Assembly (NCBI RefSeq): GCF_010730355.1
Contig: NZ_AP022576.1
Location: 5,952,001-6,016,000, forward strand
Length of the DNA: 64,000 nucleotides
Reading direction: 5' to 3'
DNA from: Mycobacterium florentinum
GTDB lineage: Bacteria > Actinomycetota > Actinomycetes > Mycobacteriales > Mycobacteriaceae
Each line of letters opens with the position of its first letter. Position 1 is the stretch's first letter. The notes below the pieces were generated by a model. That model had not been told where the DNA came from. It saw nothing but the letters and a program-made list of their open reading frames with translations, and searched no databases. Positions 52,905-60,731 of this stretch are shown here, piece by piece. A program made the translations under genes and the position numbers.

Positions 52905-53558
52905 ATGAAGGAGAACCAGCTTCGTCGGCGATGGCGTGAGCACTCAGGTGACAGCAGCCCCGAGACGGCGATCTTCGCTGCCATGGAGCGTCTGCTGATC
53001 GACCAGCCGTTGCACGAAGTGAGCGTGGAGAAGATCCTGCAGGCTTCCGGGGTTTCACGCGCGGCGTTTTACTATTACTTCTCGTCGAAGTACGACGTGG
53101 TCGCCTCCTTGGCCGAGACGGTGCTCGACGAGATCTATCACCTGCTCGACGCGTGGGCTGACAGTGGTGGTGAACCCTCGCCGGCACTGTTGCAGCGTGG
53201 CCTGCGCAGCGGTGTGGATATGTGGACCACGCACGGTCCGCTGCTGGCCGCGATGATCGAGAACATGCACGCGGCAGGCGGTCTAAAAGAGTCCTGGGTG
53301 GGCTTTCTCGACCGGTTCACCCAAACAGTCGCCGCCAAGATCGAGGCAGACCGAAGAGACGGGACGGCACCTGGCGGGCTGCCGGCGGACGCTGTCGCCG
53401 GCGCCTTAGTGTGGTCGTCCGAACGCCTGCTCTATCTGGGGTTGCGCGGACTCGATCCCGCGATTCCGACGGTCGAGGCGGCCGGAAATGCGTTGATCGT
53501 CCTGTGGACCACGGCAATATACGGCGAAGTCGACATGCAGAACTCGGGCACCTCATGA
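52905..53558 (+). CDS. EthR-like TetR-family regulator, first of a coupled pair
   Basis: 217 residues. The HTH is LHEVSVEKILQASGVSRAAFYYYFSSKYDV, with the FYYYF run typical of EthR-like proteins. The C-terminal domain has MWTTHGPLLAAMIENMHAAG and WSSERLLYLGLRGLDP, also EthR-like. It lies 28 bases after the phosphatase gene, and its stop overlaps the start of a second TetR gene (ATGA). EthR represses a monooxygenase gene and binds hydrophobic ligands. A similar ligand-gated control of this block is a fair guess. Confidence 0.91.
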   Translation: MKENQLRRRWREHSGDSSPETAIFAAMERLLIDQPLHEVSVEKILQASGVSRAAFYYYFSSKYDVVASLAETVLDEIYHLLDAWADSGGEPSPALLQRGLRSGVDMWTTHGPLLAAMIENMHAAGGLKESWVGFLDRFTQTVAAKIEADRRDGTAPGGLPADAVAGALVWSSERLLYLGLRGLDPAIPTVEAAGNALIVLWTTAIYGEVDMQNSGTS

Positions 53559-54175
53559 CGACGAAAACGAAGAATGGCAATCCGCAAACCCGCCAGGCCA
53601 TCCTCGACGCGCTCGAGCGCACGCTGGAAAACCGTCCGCTGGGCGAAATCGCCGTCACCGACATACTTGCCGAGGCCGGCCTATCGTCGCGCACCACGTT
53701 CTACCAACATTTCGGTGGCCGCGACGAAGCATTCGTCGCGCTCGTTGGTCGTGCGCTCAACGAAATCGGCAACGAGGTCACGGCCGTCATCCACGATGCC
53801 AGCGTGCGCCGAACGCCGTTGCTGCGCAAAGCCGTCGATCGCTGGATGGTCCGCGGCGGTCGTCACTGGCACCTTGCCCGCAATATGCTGCTTGAATGGC
53901 CACGGATACCTGAATTCAGAGAGATCTTCGTGGCTTTCATGACCGGACTCTCTGAGCAACTCGCTGCCGCGATCGACGAGGATCGTCGGGCTGGACTGGT
54001 CGTGACCGCCGCACCGAGCAGCACGGCCGCGTCGATGGCGCTCTGGTCGGCCGAGCGCGCGATGCATGCGACGATGGTTGGTGCCTATGGCTTTGCGAGT
54101 TCCGCGGCCACCGCCGATGCGCTGGTGGCGCAACACCTGGCGTTGGTCTATGGCGTCAACCCGACCGCGAAATAG
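53555..54175 (+). CDS. EthR-like TetR-family regulator, second of a coupled pair
   Basis: 206 residues from an ATG overlapping the previous stop. The HTH is LGEIAVTDILAEAGLSSRTTFYQHFGGRDEAF. Like its neighbour it has HLARNMLLEWPRIPEFREIF and ALWSAERAMHATMVGAYGF in the ligand domain. The pair is diverged but of the same subgroup, and coupled translation suggests equal amounts, so a heterodimer is possible. It is the last gene of the repeat-bounded block. Confidence 0.9.
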   Translation: MTTKTKNGNPQTRQAILDALERTLENRPLGEIAVTDILAEAGLSSRTTFYQHFGGRDEAFVALVGRALNEIGNEVTAVIHDASVRRTPLLRKAVDRWMVRGGRHWHLARNMLLEWPRIPEFREIFVAFMTGLSEQLAAAIDEDRRAGLVVTAAPSSTAASMALWSAERAMHATMVGAYGFASSAATADALVAQHLALVYGVNPTAK

Positions 54176-54197
54176 ACACGGACAATGGGGTTTTCGC

Positions 54198-54227
54198 CTA
54201 ACGGCCGCGGAAAGCGGGCTTAGCGCC
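54198..54227. repeat. 30-bp direct repeat, right copy
   Basis: Identical to 47344-47373. It is the 3' end (reverse strand) of the enoyl-CoA hydratase gene, encoding the ending AKPAFRGR and the stop. The two copies bound 47374-54197. Confidence 0.93.
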
Positions 54228-54983
54228 CGGCCCATGGGCGAGCAGCGTTTCGACGCCAATCGCCGCATCTTCGCTGCTGAGCACCGGTCCGGCCAGGTCG
54301 GGCGTTGCGGCGTCGGCCGCCGCGACGCCGCGATCGCGGGCCAGCTTGATGATCTGCTTGGCGATTCCGGTGGCCATGGTCGGTCCCGCCGCGAGTTCGG
54401 CAGCGAATTCGCGGGCCCGGGCGAGCAATTCGGGTCCCGGCAGCACCTTGTCGACAACCCCCCAGTCATGCAGCACAGACGAGTCGTACGTGCGGCCGGT
54501 GATGACCATTTCGGTCGCGTGCGCCACCCCGGCGCGGGCCACCAGGCGCTGAGTGCCCCCGGCGGCGGGCGTGATGCCCACCCGGGCCTCGACAAGCCCC
54601 ATGCTCGCCTCCGTGGCTGCCCAGATGAAGTCGCACGCCAACGTCAGTTCGAGGCCGATGGTGAGGTTCAATCCGTGGACGACGGCGACGGTGGGCAGCG
54701 GCAGCTGCTCGATCCGCTGAATCAGGCCGAGCAGGCGGCGACTGAACTCCGTGCCGGCCGCCGCATCCATCGTGGTGAATTGCTGCGCCTGCACCCCGGC
54801 GCAGAAAACCGTGCCTTCGGCCCGCAGGATCAGCGCACGCACGCCGTTGGGAAGTTCGTCCAGGACGGCGTCGTACGCGTCGGCGACGTCGGGGGTGAAC
54901 AGGTTGAGTGCTGGCGCCGCCCATACGATCTCGGCCACGTCGCCGTCGCGGTCTAGCCGAAGATCGCCGTGCCGGATGGTCAT
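54198..54983 (-). CDS. Enoyl-CoA hydratase/isomerase-family protein
   Basis: 261 residues from ATG 54983; the longer frame to 55061 runs through a motif A copy and is rejected. The crotonase features are GTVFCAGVQAQQF, VAVVHGLNLTIGLELTLACDFIWA and MGLVEARVGITPAAGGTQRL. The first Glu position reads GLELTL and the second EARVG. Its 3' end forms the right copy of the direct repeat, so it is convergent with the block. It has a degenerate motif A site 31 bases upstream, linking it to the group on the other side of the block. Confidence 0.9.
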   Translation of the reverse strand: MTIRHGDLRLDRDGDVAEIVWAAPALNLFTPDVADAYDAVLDELPNGVRALILRAEGTVFCAGVQAQQFTTMDAAAGTEFSRRLLGLIQRIEQLPLPTVAVVHGLNLTIGLELTLACDFIWAATEASMGLVEARVGITPAAGGTQRLVARAGVAHATEMVITGRTYDSSVLHDWGVVDKVLPGPELLARAREFAAELAAGPTMATGIAKQIIKLARDRGVAAADAATPDLAGPVLSSEDAAIGVETLLAHGPGAKPAFRGR

Positions 54984-55013
54984 GTGCGGAGCGTACTGAC
55001 GTCGGACGCAGTT

Positions 55014-55032
55014 AATCAAGCACTGTTTGTAT
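55014..55032. promoter_or_regulatory. Degenerate operator copy AATCAAGCACTGTTTGTAT (motif A)
   Basis: Ten of the 16 specified arm positions match the perfect copy, including GTTTG. It is 31 bases upstream of the hydratase start and 87 bases upstream of the divergent PEP-utilising gene, so it could serve both. Confidence 0.45.
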
Positions 55033-55118
55033 AACCGGACCGAGTAGCCATCGAACGCCATGTACAGTCATTCGGACACTGTGTTCGACCGGGGGGTGAA
55101 GACGGAAGCGGGTAGCAG

Positions 55119-56777
55119 GTGGCCGTAACCAACAGTCCGGTGAACAGCCGATCCGGCGCGCAGACCGCGTGGTCGAGAGTCAACTTCTCCGAGGCGATCC
55201 AGGGTGTACAGACCCCGCTGAGTTGGACCTTCTGGCAGCTTGCGATGGAGACTGCGGTGCGCCGCGGGTTCGGGGCGCTGGGCGTGCTCACTCGCGCGGA
55301 AGTTCCGCCTCCAGTCAGCCCGGACGATCGCATCAGCGCGGCGTTCTATGGACTTCCGGCGGGCAACCTCAACACGTTTCACCGCATCGGCCAGCGGATG
55401 CCCGGTACCGATGGCGACACCGTTGTCCAACAAATGTTCGGTGAACCCCGCGGCAGCGTCGGTGCGAGGCACTCCGTGGTTGCGCGTGTACGCGCCACGC
55501 TGCGGTATCCGGCGATCCTGGCGGGCACGGTCTCCAGTGCTTACCTGCATCGCAAACGAATCCGCCCCGCCCGCGAGAATATTCGGGTCTGGTGGCGGCG
55601 TCGCACCGTCGATGCTCCACCCGCCGACATCGCCGGTGCCCAGCGGCTGCTACAGGAGGCGGCCGAGAAATTCGTCGAGATCGGCACCATGCACACCACC
55701 CTGTCACTGGTGGGGCAGGCGCTCGGCGAGCAGGTGGAGTTGCTCGCGTTGGCCGCATTCGGTACTCGCGAACGAGCGGCCGAACTGATGACGGGCTACG
55801 GCCGCGTCGATGAAACGGAGGTCATCGCCGACCTGTGGTGCTTGGCCAACGGTGCGCTACCAATGACGGAATTTGTTGCGCGGCACGGCTATCACGGACC
55901 GAGTGAAGGAAATCTGCCCAGTCGGGTCTGGCGTGAAGACCAGACACCGGTGTGGTTGCTGGCCAACCGCTACCGCTGCCGTGATGCGGTGCACCCCGAC
56001 GAGGTATGGCAGCGCCAGCGCCAGATTCGGCTCATCGCGGAGCGCGACGTCTTGGCAAAACTCAACGTCATCAATAAGATTCGCGCTCGGTTGGTGCTAG
56101 CGCTGGCGGCCGAATACATTCCGATCCGCGAAGTCGGCAAGGCCGGCTTTCTGCACTGCGTTGACGCGGCCCGGTGCGCGGCCCGCGTCATCGGGGACAC
56201 CTTGGCCACCACCGGCCAACTGGCGGATCCCGAAGATGTGTTCTTTTTGACCTACGACGAACTGGTCGGCGACGCCCCGGCCCGCCCGGCGGGAGAGTTG
56301 CGCGCACTGGTGCTGGCCCGAAAGACCGACCACGAGTACTTTCGGCGCCTCGATGTGCCGGACCACTGGGTCGGCAATCCGGTGCCGACCCAGACATCGA
56401 CGCCCGTCGAGGAGGATCGACGCGCGGTGGCCGAACTCACCGGCATCGGCGTCTGCGGTGGCGAGGTGACCGGCACCGCGCGGGTGATCTTTGATCCCGA
56501 CCACGCCGACCTCGAAGACGGTGACATTCTGGTGTGTCCAACTACCGATCCCAGCTGGACGCCGTTGTTCATGCTGGCCGAGGCGTTGGTGATCGATACC
56601 GGTGGAGTGATGAGCCACGGTGCGATCGTCGCCCGCGAGCTCGGCGTCACCTGTGTGATCAACTCCAAACACGGCACCCGCGATATTCCGGACGGTGCGC
56701 AGATCACCGTGGACGGCACCTCGGGTCGTGTCGTCATCCACGAGCCACTGGGGGCCTCGGAGCTCAACAGCGGTTGA
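55119..56777 (+). CDS. PEP-utilising-enzyme-like protein lacking the ATP-grasp domain
   Basis: 552 residues from GTG 55119. The first three quarters start with NFSEAIQGVQTPLSWTFWQL, like the substrate lobe of rifampicin-phosphotransferase-type enzymes. The C-terminal swivel domain has GEVTGTARVIFDPDHADLEDGDILVCPTTDPSWTP and the phospho-acceptor His500 in IDTGGVMSHGAIVAREL. There is no N-terminal ATP-binding domain, so phosphate must come from another protein, as in the two-component phenylphosphate synthase of Thauera. The complete enzyme at 49335 is an obvious donor candidate, but this is inference. It may also be a non-phosphorylating relative. Confidence 0.85.
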   Translation: MAVTNSPVNSRSGAQTAWSRVNFSEAIQGVQTPLSWTFWQLAMETAVRRGFGALGVLTRAEVPPPVSPDDRISAAFYGLPAGNLNTFHRIGQRMPGTDGDTVVQQMFGEPRGSVGARHSVVARVRATLRYPAILAGTVSSAYLHRKRIRPARENIRVWWRRRTVDAPPADIAGAQRLLQEAAEKFVEIGTMHTTLSLVGQALGEQVELLALAAFGTRERAAELMTGYGRVDETEVIADLWCLANGALPMTEFVARHGYHGPSEGNLPSRVWREDQTPVWLLANRYRCRDAVHPDEVWQRQRQIRLIAERDVLAKLNVINKIRARLVLALAAEYIPIREVGKAGFLHCVDAARCAARVIGDTLATTGQLADPEDVFFLTYDELVGDAPARPAGELRALVLARKTDHEYFRRLDVPDHWVGNPVPTQTSTPVEEDRRAVAELTGIGVCGGEVTGTARVIFDPDHADLEDGDILVCPTTDPSWTPLFMLAEALVIDTGGVMSHGAIVARELGVTCVINSKHGTRDIPDGAQITVDGTSGRVVIHEPLGASELNSG

Positions 56778-56809
56778 CGCCGCGCAATTCGCCGGTGCGC
56801 GAACGGGTC

Positions 56810-57625
56810 TCAACGAGGGAATTGCCCGTCGTCCACCTTGACGATGGTCCCGGTGACGAACTCCGAGGCCGGCGCGGCCAGGTAAAGCAGCGTGCTGTCG
56901 AGCTGGGCTGGATCCCCGATGCGCTTGCGCGGCAGGTCGTCGGTGAAATCGCCGACGCGTGCGATCCGCCCTTCCATCATCTCGGTCATGAACGCGCCGG
57001 GAGCGATCGCGTTGACATTGATTCCGTAGCGGACCCACTCGACCGCGAGCGCCTCGGTCATCCGGTTGATGGCGGCCTTGGTTACCGAATACAGCGCGGC
57101 GCCGTCGCCCTGGTAGTGATATGCGCCCATCGACGAAAGATTGATGATCCGCCCCGGTAGCTTTTCGGCCATCAGGCGCCGAGCCACCTCGCAGGTAAGT
57201 ACGAATGGCCCGCGCAGGTTGGTGTCGATCACCGCATCGATCAACTCCAGCGACATCCGATGTGCCCGTTGGGCATCCGGGATCGCTGCATTGTTGACCA
57301 GCGTCGTGATGGTCCCGAATTCCTGCTCGGCACGATCCAACGCGTCGCTCAATACAGCGGGCCGCGACACATCCATCGCCACCGCCGCACAACGATGTCC
57401 GCGCTCGCTGATCGCCGTGGCGACCTGCTGGAGGAGTTCGAGGCGGCGGCCGGCCACCACCACGGCCGCACCGGCGCCGGCGAGCACCGCGGCGAAGCGG
57501 CGTCCGAGTCCGGCGCCGGCGCCCGTCACCAACGCCACCTGGCCGTTGAGGTCGACCGAGTCGTGCGGAAGCGGAAACCTGTTGGGCGGGTTCATGATGG
57601 GCACCATCGCTATTTCTCTTGTCAT
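56810..57625 (-). CDS. Short-chain dehydrogenase/reductase
   Basis: 271 residues from ATG 57625; ATGs at 57607 and 57595 are also possible, and none has a strong ribosome site. The motifs TGAGAGLGRRFA, NNAAIPDAQ, INLSSMGAYHYQGDG and YSVTK are complete, and the end reads VTGTIVKVDDGQFPR. It is convergent with the PEP-utilising gene and divergent from an acyl-CoA dehydrogenase, with a motif B copy and hairpin upstream. It should oxidise or reduce a hydroxyl/keto group; substrate unknown. Confidence 0.9.
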   Translation of the reverse strand: MTREIAMVPIMNPPNRFPLPHDSVDLNGQVALVTGAGAGLGRRFAAVLAGAGAAVVVAGRRLELLQQVATAISERGHRCAAVAMDVSRPAVLSDALDRAEQEFGTITTLVNNAAIPDAQRAHRMSLELIDAVIDTNLRGPFVLTCEVARRLMAEKLPGRIINLSSMGAYHYQGDGAALYSVTKAAINRMTEALAVEWVRYGINVNAIAPGAFMTEMMEGRIARVGDFTDDLPRKRIGDPAQLDSTLLYLAAPASEFVTGTIVKVDDGQFPR

Positions 57626-57648
57626 GCTCCGGGATCGAGCGGGCCGAA

Positions 57649-57676
57649 CCTAAGCCACCAGCCTAGTGGCTTTAGG
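57649..57676. promoter_or_regulatory. Hairpin-forming inverted repeat upstream of the SDR gene
   Basis: CCTAAGCCAC (57649-57658) can pair with GTGGCTTTAGG (57666-57676) with one bulged base and a seven-base loop. It overlaps the motif B copy at 57661 and lies in the divergent promoter region, so it may be an operator rather than a terminator. Confidence 0.45.
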
Positions 57677-57677
57677 T
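57661..57677. promoter_or_regulatory. 17-bp inverted repeat GCCTA-N7-TAGGT (motif B)
   Basis: GCCTAGTGGCTTTAGGT shares CCTA, TG and TAGGT with the copies at 6158, 9467 and (CCT only) 32124. It lies 36-52 bases upstream of the SDR start and about 100 bases from the divergent acyl-CoA dehydrogenase. Confidence 0.5.
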
Positions 57678-57708
57678 TACCGCTCTGGTTTCGGCCCGCG
57701 GGGACTGA

Positions 57709-57739
57709 TTTGAGACACTGAAACTCAAAATGCTATGGT
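57709..57739 (+). promoter_or_regulatory. Promoter with inverted repeat TTTGAG-N9-CTCAAA
   Basis: TTGAGA (57710-57715), an 18-base spacer and TATGGT (57734-57739) form a plausible -35/-10 pair before the acyl-CoA dehydrogenase operon. The arms TTTGAG (57709-57714) and CTCAAA (57724-57729) overlap it, as a repressor site would. A relative is at 61098-61115. Confidence 0.5.
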
Positions 57740-57775
57740 GGCGTCCGTGCGCCACTCGGAGACGGGCCCGCGGGC

Positions 57776-58924
57776 ATGACGGACACTGCCTCTATGACGG
57801 AACATGACCTGCGAGCCGACGACGACGCGACGCAGCGGCTCGCCGCGCTGCGTCAACAGGTGCGTGAGCTGACCGCTTCGTGGCTGGCTGAGGGCCGTTA
57901 CACGCCGCGCAGCGATTGTTGGCTGCGCTCCTTCGATCTCGAGTTCAGTCGCGCACTCGCCGCGCGTGGGCTCATCGGCATCACCTGGCCGGTGGAATTC
58001 GGAGGGGGCGGACTCGACGCTCGCTCACGCCTTGTGGTTACCGAGGAGCTGCTCCGTGCCGGAGCGCCCGTCGCGGCCCACTGGATCGCCGATCGTCAGA
58101 TTGGTCCGGCCATCCTGCGCCACGGCACCCCTGAGCTGCAGAAGGAACTGCTGCCGGGCATCATCCGTGCCGACTACATCTTCTGCTTGGGCATGAGTGA
58201 GCCGGAGGCCGGCTCGGATCTGGCCGCCGTGCGCACGACCGCGAAGAAGGTCGACGGCGGCTGGGCGGTCACCGGTCGCAAGATATGGACCAGCGTCGCG
58301 CATCGCGCGACGCACGCCTACCTGTTGGCTCGCACGGATTCAAGCGGCAAAAAGCACGAAGGCCTGTCGGAGTTCGTCGTGGACATGTCCACTCCCGGGA
58401 TCGAGGTTTCGCCGATCGTCGACATGTCGGGGGAGCACCATTTCAACGAGGTCACCTTTACCGACGTCTTCGTTCCTCACGACCGACTGCTCGGGACCGA
58501 GGGAAACGGCTGGCGTCAGGTGATCGAGCAACTGTCGTTCGAACGCGGCGGTCCTGAGCGGGTGTTGAGCACGTATCCGCTGCTGGCCGAAACACTCGAC
58601 CACCTGCGCCGTACGTCTGATGACCGCCACGATGTGGAACTCGGCGCGCTGATCGCCCGTCTGGCCACGCTGCGGCGGCAATGCTGGGAGATCGCCAACG
58701 CCATGGATGCCGGGCGCGCGCCTGTCGTGGAGGCGGCGAGTTTGAAGTATCTCGGCACGGAGTTCGAGAACGACGTCATCGAATTCGCCCGACGAGTGGG
58801 GTTGCCGACCTCACGCACCGATCCATTGGCGGAAGCGCTTTTGGCCTCACCCGGGTTCACGCTGCGCGGCGGCGCCTCCGATGTGCTGCTTTCGATCGTG
58901 ACGAAAAGCGAGACCAGGCCATGA
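57776..58924 (+). CDS. Acyl-CoA dehydrogenase subunit (alpha-like)
   Basis: 382 residues from ATG 57776; ATG 57794 is an alternative. The features MSEPEAGSDLAAVRT, WAVTGRKIWTSVAHRATHAYLLART and the C-terminal LRGGASDVLLSIVTKSE are those of the family. Where single-chain enzymes have the catalytic Glu in a GTNE segment, this one has GGASD, so the base is displaced or lies elsewhere. The gene overlaps the next dehydrogenase gene (ATGA). In mycobacteria, steroid and side-chain acyl-CoA dehydrogenases are often alpha2beta2 heterotetramers of this kind. Confidence 0.9.
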   Translation: MTDTASMTEHDLRADDDATQRLAALRQQVRELTASWLAEGRYTPRSDCWLRSFDLEFSRALAARGLIGITWPVEFGGGGLDARSRLVVTEELLRAGAPVAAHWIADRQIGPAILRHGTPELQKELLPGIIRADYIFCLGMSEPEAGSDLAAVRTTAKKVDGGWAVTGRKIWTSVAHRATHAYLLARTDSSGKKHEGLSEFVVDMSTPGIEVSPIVDMSGEHHFNEVTFTDVFVPHDRLLGTEGNGWRQVIEQLSFERGGPERVLSTYPLLAETLDHLRRTSDDRHDVELGALIARLATLRRQCWEIANAMDAGRAPVVEAASLKYLGTEFENDVIEFARRVGLPTSRTDPLAEALLASPGFTLRGGASDVLLSIVTKSETRP

Positions 58925-59913
58925 GTGAATTTGCCCGCGAATTGACCGACCTCATCGCCAACGTCGCAGCGGACGCCGACGATCCGGGTTCAGTGTGGGG
59001 CCAGGTCTGCGAACTGGGGCTCGCCGGTATTGGAATGCCCGAGGACAAGGGCGGTTCGGGCGGGAGCCTGGCCGACCTGGTGGTCGTCGTTCGTGAGTTG
59101 GCACGTGCCGGACTGAACACTCCGATCGTCGAGGCGTCGACGACCTCGTACGCCGTTGACTCCGTAACCGGTGGAGAAGGTTACGACACCATCGTCGTCG
59201 TTCCCGAGCTGGATGTCTCGTCAAAAGCCGTCACCGCCAACTTCACTCAGGTGCCGTTCGCCGATCGAGCTGCCGGGCTGGTGATCGTGACGACATCATC
59301 GGTCGTGACCGTCCCGCTGGCGGGGGAGTCGGTCGCCGTGGAGCCCAGCCGCGACATCGCCGACCTGCCCGGCGCACGGGTAAATCTTGCCGGCGCCTCC
59401 GCCGCGCATATATCGGGCGGACCTGGTGTCGCGCAGGTCATCGACCGACTGGCCCTGGCCCGGTCGGCCGCATTGCTCGGCACCGCTTGGGGGGCTTACG
59501 AACTCACCCGTAAGTACGTGACCGAGCGTGAGCAGTTCGGGGCGCCGCTGGTGAAGATACCCGCCGTGTCGACCGCGTTGGCGCAGATGGCGGTGCGTAC
59601 CAGGTTCGCCCAGTCGGCGCTCGACCGGGCAACGGCGGCATGCGCGGATGCTGGCACGCCCGAGCCGCACCGGTTCGGCGCGGTGTCGGCGGCTCGCATC
59701 ACCGCGGCGACCGCGGCGACCCTGGTGGCACGGACCTCGCACCAACTGCACGGGGCGGTGGGCATCACCGCCGAGTACGACTTGCATCGCTACACCAGCA
59801 AGTTGTGGGCACTGCGGGACGCCGATCAGTCGGAATTCGCCTACAGCCGCCAACTCGGGGCGCGGGTGCGCGACGAAGGCGAAATTGAGCTTTGGGAAAG
59901 CATCTCGGCTTGA
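58921..59913 (+). CDS. Acyl-CoA dehydrogenase subunit (beta-like, shorter)
   Basis: 330 residues from ATG 58921 in an ATGA overlap. The features IGMPEDKGGSGGSLADLVVV, YVTEREQFGAPLVKIPAV and SHQLHGAVGITAEYDLHRYTSKLWAL are typical of the smaller subunit of two-subunit acyl-CoA dehydrogenases. The middle domain is shortened relative to full-length enzymes. With the preceding gene it should form a heteromeric flavoenzyme that desaturates an acyl-CoA. The hydratase gene downstream would act on its product. Confidence 0.9.
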   Translation: MSEFARELTDLIANVAADADDPGSVWGQVCELGLAGIGMPEDKGGSGGSLADLVVVVRELARAGLNTPIVEASTTSYAVDSVTGGEGYDTIVVVPELDVSSKAVTANFTQVPFADRAAGLVIVTTSSVVTVPLAGESVAVEPSRDIADLPGARVNLAGASAAHISGGPGVAQVIDRLALARSAALLGTAWGAYELTRKYVTEREQFGAPLVKIPAVSTALAQMAVRTRFAQSALDRATAACADAGTPEPHRFGAVSAARITAATAATLVARTSHQLHGAVGITAEYDLHRYTSKLWALRDADQSEFAYSRQLGARVRDEGEIELWESISA

Positions 59914-59950
59914 CAAGCCGCGGCGCCGGCGAAACTTCAGGAGGCAAGCA

Positions 59951-60715
59951 ATGACAGACACCGTCCTGGTCGATACGGCCGATCGCGTCATGGTGATCAC
60001 GATCAACCGTCCGCAAGCCAAGAATGCGATCGACAGCTCGGTCGCCACCGGTATCGCCGCGGCGATCGACGACTTGGAATCCCGCGACGATCTTACGGCG
60101 GCAATCCTGACGGGTGCCGATGGAACATTCTGCGCCGGAATGGATCTCAAGGCATTCCTGAGAGGCGAATCGCCATCGATCCCGGGACGCGGTTTTGCCG
60201 GGCTCACCGAAAGTCCCCCGACGAAGCCGTTGATCGCGGCGGTGGAGGGCTGGGCGCTGGCGGGCGGCTGTGAACTGGCCCTGAGCGCCGACATCGTGGT
60301 GGCCAGCACGGCCGCCAAATTCGGTTTGCCCGAAGTCAAGCGAGGACTGGTCGCCGCTGCCGGCGGGCTGCTGCGGCTTCCGAAGGCATTGCCCTACTCC
60401 CTGGCGATGTTGACCGCGTTGACGGGCGAACCGATCACTGCCCAAGACGCCGAGCGCCACGGGCTCGTCGCCGTGCTCACCGAGCCGGGCCAAGCGCTCG
60501 CGACGGCGCGTGAAGTCGCGACCAAGATCGCCGCGAATGGGCCACTGGCAGTCAAGGCGACGAAGAAGATCCTTGCGCATCAAAGCAACTGGACTGATCT
60601 CTCCGCGTTCGAGTGGCAGCTTGCAATCACTTCAGAGGTGCGGAAATCGGCCGATGCCAAGGAAGGTGCGCTGGCCTTCGCGGAGAAGCGCGCACCACAG
60701 TGGCAGGGCAAGTAA
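59951..60715 (+). CDS. Enoyl-CoA hydratase
   Basis: 254 residues from ATG 59951, with AGGAGG upstream; the frame extends upstream but without a ribosome site. The oxyanion-hole segment GTFCAGMDLKAF and both catalytic Glu regions, GGCELALSADIV and GLPEVKRGL, are present, so hydratase activity is likely. It follows the two dehydrogenase subunits after 37 bases, and the three genes would do the first two steps of beta-oxidation for one substrate class. It is convergent with a small secreted protein gene. Confidence 0.92.
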   Translation: MTDTVLVDTADRVMVITINRPQAKNAIDSSVATGIAAAIDDLESRDDLTAAILTGADGTFCAGMDLKAFLRGESPSIPGRGFAGLTESPPTKPLIAAVEGWALAGGCELALSADIVVASTAAKFGLPEVKRGLVAAAGGLLRLPKALPYSLAMLTALTGEPITAQDAERHGLVAVLTEPGQALATAREVATKIAANGPLAVKATKKILAHQSNWTDLSAFEWQLAITSEVRKSADAKEGALAFAEKRAPQWQGK

Positions 60716-60731
60716 CTTTGGGCCGAGCGTC

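Noticed and set aside
54983..55061. Upstream extension of the enoyl-CoA hydratase gene
   Set aside because: It runs through the motif A site at 55014-55032 and adds residues not typical of the family.
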